Assembly (NCBI RefSeq): GCF_014873145.1
Contig: NZ_JADBEK010000001.1
Span: forward strand, 5,146,001 to 5,210,000
Direction of reading: 5' to 3'
Length of the DNA: 64,000 nucleotides
Source: Nonomuraea angiospora
GTDB lineage: Bacteria > Actinomycetota > Actinomycetes > Streptosporangiales > Streptosporangiaceae
Under the pieces are notes generated by a model that saw only the letters and a program-made list of their open reading frames with translations, was not told the origin of the DNA and searched no databases. The position numbers and the translations under genes are program-made. Of the stretch, positions 1-8,424 are shown one piece after another (position 1 is the stretch's first letter; the number at the start of each line of letters is the position of its first letter).

Positions 1-361
1 GAACGGATCCAGGGCCGCCGGGGACGGCGGGGCCAACGGGTCCAGGGCCTCCGGGGTCCGCGGGGCCAGCGGGGCTGGCAAGACCGGCGGGAACGGAGGG
101 GCCCGGGCCGGAGGGGCCTGAGGGGAGGGTGGCGCGGAGGCGGGAGACGAGGACGCGCAGGCGTTCGGTGGGGCGGGCCAGCTCCGCCTCCCCCCACAGG
201 TCGGCGGCCAGCCGCGCGTCCGGAACCGGAGACCCGCCCGCCAGCGCGAGCCGGGTCAGCAGCGCGCGCTCAAGGAGACGATCCACCACGATCGTCGCGT
301 CCCCGGCACGGACGGTGACCGGTCCGAGCACGAGGACGTCCAGGCCGGGGAGGGAGGGCAC
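1..361 (-). CDS. SARP/AfsR-type transcriptional regulator, N-terminus (runs off window)
   Basis: Only the first 120 codons are in the window; the gene continues past base 1. Translation from GTG at 361 gives a start typical of the BTAD/SARP family: a short beta strand (LDVLVLGPVTVRAGD), an RALL helix, an LAADLWGE stretch and LRVLVSRLRATL, which match the OmpR-like winged-helix DNA-binding domain at the head of AfsR/SARP activators. Directly after this the protein enters a Gly/Pro/Ala-rich stretch (about residues 82-120) where relatives usually continue into the wing of the HTH domain. SARPs activate secondary-metabolite and developmental genes. No Shine-Dalgarno is obvious. The family call is good; the target genes are unknown. 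Confidence 0.72.
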   Translation of the reverse strand, partial: MPSLPGLDVLVLGPVTVRAGDATIVVDRLLERALLTRLALAGGSPVPDARLAADLWGEAELARPTERLRVLVSRLRATLPSGPSGPGPSVPAGLASPAGPADPGGPGPVGPAVPGGPGSV

Positions 362-436
362 GGGGGGATTATCTCAGCGAATTCCGTGAGACGTCCGTGA
401 AACGGGGCTGCAAGGTCATCCGCTCAGGCTGGCCTC

Positions 437-1801
437 ATGACACAAGACATCACGGACCTGCGAGCCACCGTACGAGGAGAGGTCCTCACCCCGCAGGACG
501 CCGGCTACGAGGACGCCCGAGCCCTGCACAACGGCATGATCGACCGCAGGCCGGCCGCGATCGTGCGGGTCAGCGGCACCGCCGACGTCGTCGGCGTGCT
601 GGCCTACGCCCGCGAGCACGCGCTGGAGGTCAGCGTGCGCGGTGGCGGGCACGGGGTGGCCGGGCACGCGCTCGGCGGCGACCTCGTGATCGACCTGTCG
701 GCGCTGCGCGGCGTCACCGTGGACGCGGCCGCGCGGACGGCCGTCGTTCAGGCGGGCACGATCTGGGGCGAGGTCGACCAGGCCACGCAGGCGCACGGCC
801 TGGCCGTGCCCGGCGGCCGGATCAGCCACACCGGCGTCGCCGGGCTCACCCTCGGGGGCGGCGAGGGCTGGCTGTCCGCGAGGTACGGGCTGAGCTGCGA
901 CAACCTGATCGCCGTCGAGCTCGTCACGGCCGACGGCCGGGTGGTCGTCGCCGACGACGAGAGCGAGCCCGAGCTGATGTGGGCGCTGCGCGGCGGGGGC
1001 GGCAACTTCGGCGTGGTCATGTCGTTCACTTTTCGCCTGCACCCGCTGGGTCCGCTGGTGCTCGGCGGCATGCTCGGTTACCGGGTGTCCGACGCGCCCG
1101 CCGTACTGGACGCCCTGGAGCGGCTGCACTCGGCCGGGCACGACGACTTCGCCCCCGCGGCGGTCTTCCTGACGGCGCCGCCGGCGCCGTTCGTGCCCGG
1201 GCACGTGGTGGGGCGGCCGATCCTCGCGATCGTGCCCGCCTGGCTCGGCGACCCGGAGGCGGGCGCGGAGGTGATCCGGCCGCTGTTCGAGGCGGCGACG
1301 CCGCTGTTCGACGCGGTCCAGCCGATGCCGTACCCGGCGCTGCAGTCGATGCTGGACGACGGCTCGCAGCCGGGGCGGCGCAACAGGTGGTCGGCGGAGT
1401 TCGTGCCCGGCCTCGACCCGAGCCTGATCTCCGACCTGCAGGACGCCGCGATCGCCGCGCCGAGCCCGCTGTCGCAGCTGATCGTCTCGCCGCTGCCTGA
1501 GGCGGTCAGGACGGCGCCGGACTCCGCGTTCCCGAGCCGCCACGGCGGGCGCTGGCTGGTGCATCCCGTCGGCGTCTGGGTGGATCCGGGCGACGATCCC
1601 GCCAACCTGGCCTGGGTGCAGGAGGTGACCGCGGCGATCAGGAAGCACGGGGTCACCGGCTCCTACCTGAACCTGGAGCAGGCCGACGACGACCGGGTGC
1701 GCTGGGCGATGGGCGTGCGCAGGTATCGCCGGCTGCAGCAGGTGAAGGCGGCCTGGGACCCCGGCGACGTGTTCCGCCACTGCGCCCACGTCAGTCCATG
1801 A
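437..1801 (+). CDS. FAD-binding oxidoreductase, BBE-like (PCMH fold)
   Basis: 454 aa, the usual size for berberine-bridge-enzyme-like oxidases of actinomycetes. An FAD_binding_4 (PCMH) domain spans about residues 35-205: the RGGGHGVAG loop carries His72, the residue that forms the 8-alpha covalent FAD link in this family, and GLTLGGGEGWLSARYG is the second flavin loop. The cysteine used for a second (6-S) covalent bond in bicovalent members is not seen at the expected GxC site (GGRISHTG here), so attachment is probably through histidine alone. A BBE C-terminal segment with WDPGDVFR closes the protein. Such enzymes oxidise sugars or secondary-metabolite alcohols with O2; the substrate cannot be read from sequence. 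It converges on the GNAT gene with 9 bp between stops. Confidence 0.9.
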   Translation: MTQDITDLRATVRGEVLTPQDAGYEDARALHNGMIDRRPAAIVRVSGTADVVGVLAYAREHALEVSVRGGGHGVAGHALGGDLVIDLSALRGVTVDAAARTAVVQAGTIWGEVDQATQAHGLAVPGGRISHTGVAGLTLGGGEGWLSARYGLSCDNLIAVELVTADGRVVVADDESEPELMWALRGGGGNFGVVMSFTFRLHPLGPLVLGGMLGYRVSDAPAVLDALERLHSAGHDDFAPAAVFLTAPPAPFVPGHVVGRPILAIVPAWLGDPEAGAEVIRPLFEAATPLFDAVQPMPYPALQSMLDDGSQPGRRNRWSAEFVPGLDPSLISDLQDAAIAAPSPLSQLIVSPLPEAVRTAPDSAFPSRHGGRWLVHPVGVWVDPGDDPANLAWVQEVTAAIRKHGVTGSYLNLEQADDDRVRWAMGVRRYRRLQQVKAAWDPGDVFRHCAHVSP

Positions 1802-1810
1802 GGAGCCCGG

Positions 1811-2371
1811 CTAGGAGGGCTGCCTGGCCGCGCGCCACTCGGGCGCGAGCACCGACCAGATCTCCATGTCGTGCCGCTTGCCCCGGTGCGGGTAGCTCTC
1901 CCGCAGCACGCCGTCCCTGGTCATCCCCAGCCGCCGGGCCACGGCGATGCTGGCCGTGTTCTCCGACGCGACCACCCACTCGATGCGGTGGATGCCCCGC
2001 TCCTCGACGGCCCAGTCGATGATCACCCGTGCGGCCCTGGTCACCAGGCCCTTGCCCGCCGCCGACGGCTCCAGCCAGCAGCCCACCTCCGCGACGCCCG
2101 TCTTGACGTCCATCGTGCGGAACAGCAGCCCGCCGACCAGCGTGCCGTCCGTCCAGATGCCGTAGATCCGCCCGGTGTCGGTGGCGGCCTTCTCCATGTA
2201 CAGGTGAAGCAGCGACCGGCTCGACTCCAGGTCCGTGACCTTGTCCGCGAACGAGATGAACTGCCCGACGAACTCCCGCCCCCGGTCCATGTGGGCCAGG
2301 AGCTCCTCCGCGTGCCACGGCTCCAGCGGCCGCAGCTCCGCGCCGTCCTCGCCCAGGGATATTGCGAACAT
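1811..2371 (-). CDS. GNAT-family N-acetyltransferase (RimJ/RimL type)
   Basis: 186 aa, full length for the RimJ/RimL-like branch of GNAT enzymes. The acetyl-CoA pyrophosphate loop is EPSAAGKGLVTRA at about residues 101-113, preceded by the EVGCWL strand and followed by IIDWAVEERGIHRIEW and the ENTASIAVARRLGM signature. Family members acetylate protein N-termini, amino acids or antibiotics; the substrate here is unknown. The ATG at 2371 is preferred because TTGGGGGAACG lies just upstream and residues before it have no conservation; an ATG 10 codons further up is possible. Confidence 0.88.
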   Translation of the reverse strand: MFAISLGEDGAELRPLEPWHAEELLAHMDRGREFVGQFISFADKVTDLESSRSLLHLYMEKAATDTGRIYGIWTDGTLVGGLLFRTMDVKTGVAEVGCWLEPSAAGKGLVTRAARVIIDWAVEERGIHRIEWVVASENTASIAVARRLGMTRDGVLRESYPHRGKRHDMEIWSVLAPEWRAARQPS

Positions 2372-2515
2372 CGTTCCCCCAACGATCGAAAACCAGGCCA
2401 TATCGCCAGCAGATCCTCTCACGGGGTGGGGCCGGTCTTCCGAACAGCCCAAAACTGTGCATCGTCCCGCACGCCGACCGGCCGTGCCCGGCGGGCGCCC
2501 GACGACACTGCTGCC

Positions 2516-3007
2516 ATGGACACGCATGACACCGGTGGGGAGCGGACCGAGTACGCGGGAGCCGTGTACGGCTCGCTGCTGGCGGCCTCGGTCGTGGCCG
2601 GCAGCGCGGTGGACGGCACGCCGGTGTCCGCGGGCGACCTCGTGGTCGTGCTGATCTGCACGGGCGTGGTGTTCTGGCTCGCCCACGTCTACGCCCGGGT
2701 GGTGTCCAGCGGAATCCAGCCCCTGACCTGGCAGCGGCTGCGCACGGCCGCCCGGCACGACTGGCCGGTGGCGCAGGCCTCGTTCCCCCCTGCCATCGGC
2801 GCCGCCTTCGCCTCGTCGCTGGGCCTGTCCGACAGGGCGTCGACCTGGGTGGCGCTGGTCGTCGCCGTGGCGAGCCAGGCGGCCTGGGCCGTCGCGGCGG
2901 CCGTCACGGCCCGGGCCTCCCCGCGGGTCGTGGCCCTGTCCGGGGCCGCCAATCTCGCGCTGGGGCTGGCCATCATCGCGCTCAAGGTCCTGGTCGGCTC
3001 CCACTGA
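2516..3007 (+). CDS. small membrane protein of unknown function
   Basis: 163 aa with about four or five predicted membrane segments: residues about 14-32, 41-62, 92-108, 111-131 and 140-160, separated by short charged loops (ARHDWP, SDRAS). I do not recognise a specific family motif; similar small multi-pass proteins are common in actinomycetes next to regulators. The start is ATG at 2516, after which the first helix begins within 12 residues. It is divergent from the GNAT gene (144 bp apart) and ends 86 bp before the large mannosidase gene. Confidence 0.7.
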   Translation: MDTHDTGGERTEYAGAVYGSLLAASVVAGSAVDGTPVSAGDLVVVLICTGVVFWLAHVYARVVSSGIQPLTWQRLRTAARHDWPVAQASFPPAIGAAFASSLGLSDRASTWVALVVAVASQAAWAVAAAVTARASPRVVALSGAANLALGLAIIALKVLVGSH

Positions 3008-3011
3008 GGTC

Positions 3012-3040
3012 TTGACAGCGCGCCGCCGATTTGAAAACTT
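3012..3040 (+). promoter_or_regulatory. candidate promoter of the GH92 gene
   Basis: TTGACA at 3012-3017 is a perfect -35 hexamer followed, after a 17-bp spacer, by AAACTT, a weak -10. The stretch 3028-3052 is the most AT-rich in the neighbourhood. It lies upstream of the palindromic operator, so a repressor bound there would block the transcribing polymerase. No experimental support. Confidence 0.35.
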
Positions 3041-3057
3041 CCTTAACAGATCGGGGT

Positions 3058-3071
3058 TGACAACGTTGTCA
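3058..3071. promoter_or_regulatory. perfect 14-bp palindromic operator, LacI type
   Basis: TGACAACGTTGTCA reads identically on both strands, with the central CG usual for LacI-family operators. It sits 23 bp before the GTG of the secreted GH92 mannosidase, a typical place for substrate-inducible repression. No LacI gene is adjacent; the only one in the window (60281-61291) has different sites (GAAAGCGCTTTC), so the cognate repressor is elsewhere or unidentified. Confidence 0.6.
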
Positions 3072-3093
3072 TCACTCCTCCTGGGAGACCGCT

Positions 3094-6000
3094 GTGAGCA
3101 CCCCCTGGCCTTCCCCGTCCCGTCGTAAACGATCTCTTATGATGGCGGTCTTATGCGCCGTGACCACCCTCGCCCTCGCCGCACCCGCCGCCGCGCTGAC
3201 CGGCCCGGCCGGTCCTGAGCCCGTGCCCAATCCCGGCCCTTCGGGCACTCCGACCCCCAACCCCTCCTACAGCCCACCCCCCGGCCCGCAGGCCGCCGAG
3301 CCGGCTCCGCCCGCGGCGGAGACGCGGCGGGCGGCGCGGGACGGGCAGGCCCTGGCCCAGGCCGAGGGCGCCGCCTTCGCCTCCTCCTTCGAGCCCGGCG
3401 ACCCGCAGCCGACGTGGGCCGACACGACAGAGACCGACGCCCGCGGCGTCAAGAAGGCCGCGAACGTCATCGGCACCCTGCCCGGGCGCATCGAGGGCAG
3501 CATCTCGGACAAGATCGCCCAGTTCGGCGCCAGCGGCGAGAACGCCTCCGGCGGCGAGGGTAAGGAGAACCTGGCCGACGACGACGCGAACACCAAGTGG
3601 CTGGTGTTCGCCGGCACCGGCTGGGCGCAGTACGGCCTGTCCGCCCCGGTCGCGGTCGTGCACTACGCGCTGACCTCGGCCAACGACTCCCCCGAACGCG
3701 ACCCGCGCGACTGGCAGCTGCAGGGCTCGCAGGACGGGCAGAGCTGGACCACCCTGGACACCCGGGCCGGCGAGACGTTCACGGCGCGCTTCCAGCGCAA
3801 GGAGTACCGCTTCGCCAACCCGACCGCCTACGCCCACTACCGGCTGAACGTCACCCGGATCGGCGGCGGCTCGACCCTGCAGCTGGCCGGGTGGGAGCTG
3901 TCGGACGGCCGGACCGGCCCCACGCCGCCCACCGACATGCGCAGCCGGATCGGCGCGGGGCCGAACGGCGGCTTCGTGTCCAAGCCGCGCGCCGGCTTCT
4001 CCGGCCTGCGGGCGCTCCAGTACGCGGGCAGCACCACCGCCCAGACCGGCGGCCACTCCACCAACAAGGTGTTCGAGGTGGACATCCCGGTCACGGCCAC
4101 GACGGAGCTGTCCTACCTGGTCTTCCCCGAGTTCACCGCGGCCGACCTGCGCTACCCCAGCACGTACGTCTCGGTGGACCTGGCCTTCCGCGACGGCACC
4201 TACCTCAGCGAGCTGAAGGCCGTCGACCAGCACGGCGTCCGGCTGGCGCCGCGCGAGCAGGGCGAGTCCAAGACCCTGTACGCCGACCAGTGGAACTACA
4301 AGCTCGCCCGGATCGGCGAGGTCGCCAGGGGCAAGCGGATCAGCCGCATCCTGGTGGCCTACGACAGCCCGGCGGGGCCCGCCGGGTTCCGCGGGTGGGT
4401 GGACGACATCAAGATCGTCTCGGAGCGGAAGCGGCAGCCGTACGAGGGCCGCCCGGCACGCGGCGATCGCAGCCCTGCCCAGTACGTGGTGACCACCCGG
4501 GGGACGCACTCCACCGGCGGCTTCTCGCGGGGCAACAACTTCCCGGCCACCGCGGTGCCGCACGGGTTCAACTTCTGGACGCCGATGACCAACGCCGGCT
4601 CGACGAGCTGGCTGTACGACTACCACCGGGCCAACAACGCCGCCAACCTGCCCGAGATCCAGGCGTTCGCCGCCGGCCACGAGCCCAGCCCGTGGATGGG
4701 TGACCGGCAGACGTTCCAGTTCATGCCCTCGGCGGCCGAGGGAGTGCCCAACCCGTCCCGTGCCGCCCGCGCGCTGGCCTTCCGCCACGAGCGGGAGGTC
4801 GCGCAGCCCCACCTGTACGCGGTCACCTTCGACAACGGGCTCAAGACAGAGATCGCCCCGGCCGACCACGCGGCGCTGGCCCGCTTCACCTTCCCCGGCG
4901 CCGAGGCCAAGCTGATCTTCGACAACGTGAACAACAGCGGCGGCCTGACCCTGGACCCGGCCGGCGGCGTGGTGACCGGCTACTCCGACGTGCGCAGCGA
5001 CCTGTCCACCGGGGCCACGCGGATGTTCTACTACGCCGTCTTCGACCGCCCGGTCACCGGCGGCGGCAAGCTGACCGGCCAGGGCCGCGACAACGTGCTC
5101 GGCTACCTGTCCTTCGACGCGGGCGAGACGAGAACGGTCACCATGCGCATCGCGTCCTCGCTGATCAGCGTCGACCAGGCCAGGCACAACCTGGAGCTGG
5201 AGATCGCCGCCTCGGACACCCTGGAGACGGTCAGCGAGCGGGCGCGCCGGGCGTGGGACGCCAAGCTGGGCGTCATCGAGGTCGAAGGGGCGAGCCGGGA
5301 CCAGCTCGTCACGCTGTACTCCAACCTGTACCGGCTGTTCCTGTATCCCAACTCCGGCTTCGAGAACACCGGCACCGCCGCCGCGCCGGTCTTCAAGCAC
5401 GCCGTGCAGTCGGCGACCAGCACCCCGCCCAGCACGCCCACCCAGACGGGGGCGCCGGTGGCGGACGGGAAGGTGTACGTCAACAACGGCTTCTGGGACA
5501 CCTACCGCACCACCTGGCCCGCGTACGCGCTGCTGACGCCGAAGGCGGCCGGGGAGATGATCGACGGGTTCGTGCGGCAGTACCTGGACGGCGGCTGGAT
5601 CGCCCGGTGGTCCTCGCCCGGCTATGCCGATCTGATGGTCGGCACCAGCTCCGACGTCGCCTTCGCCGACGCGTACCTGAAGGGGGTGACCGGCTTCGAC
5701 GCCGTGGCCGCCTACCAGGCCGCGGTCAAGAACGCCACCGTCGCCCCGCCCACCCGGCACGTGGGCCGCAAGGGCCTGACCACCTCCGCCTTCCTCGGGT
5801 ACACGAGCGTCCAGTCGACCGGCGAGGCGATGTCGTGGGCGATGGACGGCTACATCAACGACTTCGGGATCGCGAACATGGCCAAGGCGCTGGCCGGGCG
5901 GTCCACGGGGGCGCAGCGTGCCCGCTACCTGGAGGAGTACGAATATTTTCGGAACAGGGCGCGTAACTACGTCCACCTGTTCGACCCGGCGGTCCGCTTC

Positions 6001-7611
6001 TTCCAGGGCAGGAACGCCGACGGCTCCTTCCGGCTCGAGCCGAGCGCCTACGACCCGCGCACGTGGGGCTTCGACTACACCGAGACCGACGGCTGGAACA
6101 TGGCCTTCCACGTCCCGCAGGACGGCCGCGGCCTGGCCAACCTGTACGGCGGCGCGGACAAGCTGGCCGCCAAGCTGGACGCGTTCTTCACCACCCAGGA
6201 GACGGCGACGTTCCCCGGCTCGTACCGGGGGATCATCCACGAGATGCGCGAGGCCCGGGACATCCGGATGGGCCAGTACGGGCACAGCAACCAGCCCTCG
6301 CACCACATCGCCTACATGTACGACTACGCGGGACAACCGTGGAAGACCCAGGCCAAGGTACGCGAGGCGCTCTCGCGGCTCTACCTGGGCAGCGAGATCG
6401 GCCAGGGCTACCCCGGCGACGAGGACAACGGGGAGATGTCGGCCTGGCAGGTCTTCGGGGCGCTGGGCTTCTACCCGCTGCAGATGGGCAGCCCCTACTA
6501 CGCGATCGGCTCGCCGCTGTTCAAGAAGGCGACGGTGCACCTGGAGGGCGGCGGGAAGCTGGTGATCAGGGCGCCGGGCAACAGCCCGCGCAACGTCTAC
6601 GTGCAGGGGCTGAAGGTCAACGGCAGGGCGTACGACAAGGCGTACCTCCCGCACGACCTGATCGCCAAGGGCGGCGAGCTGGTGTTCGAGATGGGGCCGA
6701 AGCCGTCGCGCTGGGGCACGGGCAGGAACGCCGCCCCGCCCTCGATCACCGACGACGACCGGATCCCCGCCCCGCTGCGCGACCTCACGGGGCCGGGGCG
6801 CGGCACCGCGTCGGCGGCCGGCGGCGCCGACGTGAGCGCGCTGTTCGACGACGACTCGGGCACCCGGGCGACCCTGCCCGAATGGGTGCGGTACACCTTC
6901 GACGGCGAGCGGGAGGCGCGTTACTACACGCTCACCTCCGGCGCCGGGCAGGCTACCGAGGATCCGGCCGGATGGGTCCTGGAGGGCTCCGCCGACGGCA
7001 CGTCGTGGAAGGTGCTCGACGAGCGGGCCGGCGAGAGCTTCCCGTGGCGGCTGCAGACCCGTCCGTTCAAGATCGCGCATCCCGGCGCGTACGCCCACTA
7101 CCGGATCAGGTTCACCGGCGGCACGTCGCTCGCGGAGATCGAGCTGCTCGCCCCCGCGCCACCCGCCACGTCACCGCTGGTCATCGAGGCCGCCGGGGTC
7201 TTCGCGGCTCCCGGGGAGACCGTGACGCTCCCGGTGACCGTGTCCGACCACGCCGACCGGCCCGCCACCGGACGGCTGACCGCGACCGGCCCCGAGGGCT
7301 GGACGATCCAGCCCTCGGGAGGGGTCGCCTTCGGTCCCGTCGCGCCGGGCGCGTCCCAGACCGTGACGTTCCAGGTGACGGTGCCGGCGACGGCGGGTCC
7401 AGGCAGCCACCCGATCCGGCTCGCCGCGACCTCCGACCAGGGGCCGGCCGCCGAACAGGTGACGGTCACGGTGATCGGCGACACCGTGGAGTTCACGCCC
7501 GGCACGGCCGCCGAGGAGCCGTGGCTGCTGGAGGCCGACGGGTCGCAGCTCGACGGCGAGGTGTTCGACGGGCGCGCCCGTTTCACCGACGGCGACAGCC
7601 ACGCCACGTGA
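3094..7611 (+). CDS. secreted multidomain GH92 alpha-mannosidase, C-terminus out of frame
   Basis: 1505 aa in frame. A twin-arginine-free signal peptide (residues 1-35, hydrophobic LMMAVLCAVTTLALA, AxA cleavage) is followed by a Pro-rich linker, an F5/8 type C (discoidin) module at about 150-275, a beta-sandwich and (alpha/alpha)6 GH92 catalytic unit at about 460-1205, a second F5/8C-like module (about 1255-1350) and a NEW3/alpha-galactosidase-associated Ig-like domain (about 1365-1470). GH92 signatures seen are GYPGDEDNGEMSAW, carrying family acidic residues, and the following ALGFYPL and GSPLF. GH92 enzymes are calcium-dependent exo-alpha-mannosidases acting on N-glycans or yeast mannan. 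The start is GTG at 3094, with a GGGAG ribosome site. The reading frame stops at 7609 inside a terminal carbohydrate-binding domain whose remainder lies in another frame. Confidence 0.92.
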   Translation: MSTPWPSPSRRKRSLMMAVLCAVTTLALAAPAAALTGPAGPEPVPNPGPSGTPTPNPSYSPPPGPQAAEPAPPAAETRRAARDGQALAQAEGAAFASSFEPGDPQPTWADTTETDARGVKKAANVIGTLPGRIEGSISDKIAQFGASGENASGGEGKENLADDDANTKWLVFAGTGWAQYGLSAPVAVVHYALTSANDSPERDPRDWQLQGSQDGQSWTTLDTRAGETFTARFQRKEYRFANPTAYAHYRLNVTRIGGGSTLQLAGWELSDGRTGPTPPTDMRSRIGAGPNGGFVSKPRAGFSGLRALQYAGSTTAQTGGHSTNKVFEVDIPVTATTELSYLVFPEFTAADLRYPSTYVSVDLAFRDGTYLSELKAVDQHGVRLAPREQGESKTLYADQWNYKLARIGEVARGKRISRILVAYDSPAGPAGFRGWVDDIKIVSERKRQPYEGRPARGDRSPAQYVVTTRGTHSTGGFSRGNNFPATAVPHGFNFWTPMTNAGSTSWLYDYHRANNAANLPEIQAFAAGHEPSPWMGDRQTFQFMPSAAEGVPNPSRAARALAFRHEREVAQPHLYAVTFDNGLKTEIAPADHAALARFTFPGAEAKLIFDNVNNSGGLTLDPAGGVVTGYSDVRSDLSTGATRMFYYAVFDRPVTGGGKLTGQGRDNVLGYLSFDAGETRTVTMRIASSLISVDQARHNLELEIAASDTLETVSERARRAWDAKLGVIEVEGASRDQLVTLYSNLYRLFLYPNSGFENTGTAAAPVFKHAVQSATSTPPSTPTQTGAPVADGKVYVNNGFWDTYRTTWPAYALLTPKAAGEMIDGFVRQYLDGGWIARWSSPGYADLMVGTSSDVAFADAYLKGVTGFDAVAAYQAAVKNATVAPPTRHVGRKGLTTSAFLGYTSVQSTGEAMSWAMDGYINDFGIANMAKALAGRSTGAQRARYLEEYEYFRNRARNYVHLFDPAVRFFQGRNADGSFRLEPSAYDPRTWGFDYTETDGWNMAFHVPQDGRGLANLYGGADKLAAKLDAFFTTQETATFPGSYRGIIHEMREARDIRMGQYGHSNQPSHHIAYMYDYAGQPWKTQAKVREALSRLYLGSEIGQGYPGDEDNGEMSAWQVFGALGFYPLQMGSPYYAIGSPLFKKATVHLEGGGKLVIRAPGNSPRNVYVQGLKVNGRAYDKAYLPHDLIAKGGELVFEMGPKPSRWGTGRNAAPPSITDDDRIPAPLRDLTGPGRGTASAAGGADVSALFDDDSGTRATLPEWVRYTFDGEREARYYTLTSGAGQATEDPAGWVLEGSADGTSWKVLDERAGESFPWRLQTRPFKIAHPGAYAHYRIRFTGGTSLAEIELLAPAPPATSPLVIEAAGVFAAPGETVTLPVTVSDHADRPATGRLTATGPEGWTIQPSGGVAFGPVAPGASQTVTFQVTVPATAGPGSHPIRLAATSDQGPAAEQVTVTVIGDTVEFTPGTAAEEPWLLEADGSQLDGEVFDGRARFTDGDSHAT

Positions 7612-7949
7612 TATCCCGACCAACCGACCCCGGCCGACCTCCCGGCAAGTTCGAGCTGCCGGCCCAGGTGAGCGGGGGTTCGGTGACGCTGGACATCGGC
7701 AACCAGTTCCTGGTGCAGGTCTCGGCCGACAACCGGAGCTGGCGGACCGTGCTGCGGGAGAGCGCCGACGTGCGCGACCTGTCCAACCGCTCGGCGCGCA
7801 CGCTCGACCTCAACGAGCTGCGGGGCCAGGCCCGTACGTTCTACCTGCGCGTCGGGGACAGCCGGCCGGAGAACGGCTGGGGGTCCTGGCTGGCCAGGGT
7901 GCGGCTGGACCTGCGGCGCCAGGAGCTGCGGAAGATCACGTCTCCCTGA
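7611..7949 (+). pseudogene. out-of-frame C-terminal carbohydrate-binding segment of the GH92 gene
   Basis: Immediately after the TGA of the mannosidase the other frame encodes about 100 residues (VTLDIGNQFLVQVSADNRSW ... TFYLRVGDSRPENGWGSW) that are plainly the rest of the lectin-like domain begun by EEPWLLEADGSQLDGEVFDG before the stop. The join region encodes RPTDPGRPPG, unlike a beta-sandwich strand, so more than one base may have changed. Either the gene has a real frameshift and makes a protein lacking about 110 residues, or the sequence has an indel near 7605-7650. It has no start of its own. Confidence 0.75.
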
Positions 7950-8424
7950 GGAGGTTTCCAGGCGAAGCCCGCGGCCAGCGCCGAGCCCGTACGCGGCACG
8001 GCGACGAGGTCCGTCCATGCGAAACCGGTCGCCGGCGGAGTGACGCTCTGCCGGGTCAGCACGCCGCCGGCGTACCGGAGCGCCCGCACACCGGTCCGTA
8101 CGCGGGCTGGGCCGCCGCGGGCACCGCGACGGCGGGCAGCGCCACCGGGTGCCACGCCCTGCCGTCCCAGCGCATGACGGCGGAGGGGCCCCAGCCCCAG
8201 ATCTCTCCGGCCGTGCGGACGCTGATCTCCCTCAGGGACGCCGGCGCGGGCAGGCTCGTCCAGCGGCCGCCGTGATAGCGCTTGAAGAACACTCCCCTGG
8301 TACGGTCGTCGCGGCCCACGACCCAGGCGTGCCCGCCGTCCGGGACGTCCAGATCGGTGATCGTGGTCCGGCCCGACCCCATGAGCCGCCAGCGCCTGCC
8401 GTCCCAACGGTTGACGAACTTCAC
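7950..8424 (-). pseudogene. frameshifted remnant of a secreted beta-propeller protein
   Basis: From GTG 8424 (which overlaps the TetR stop as GTGA) one frame encodes VNRWDGRRWRLMGSG, DVPDGGHAWVVGRDDRTRGV, YHGGRWTSLPAPASLREIS and MRWDGRAWHPVALP. This is a repeating W-x-G-x-x-W blade pattern of actinobacterial secreted propellers. That frame ends at 8056. A second frame then continues the same type of sequence (RYAGGVLTRQSV, GFAWTDLVAVPRTGSALAAGFAW) down to about 7950. The shift lies near 8075-8095. There is no signal peptide or upstream half, so it is a truncated gene end. It is convergent with the broken GH92 end. Confidence 0.6.

Noticed and set aside
3151..7098. 1315-codon open frame antisense to the GH92 gene
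   Set aside because: Arg/Val/Gly/Pro-rich shadow created by third-position G/C bias; no domain pattern, whereas the plus strand has clear GH92 motifs.
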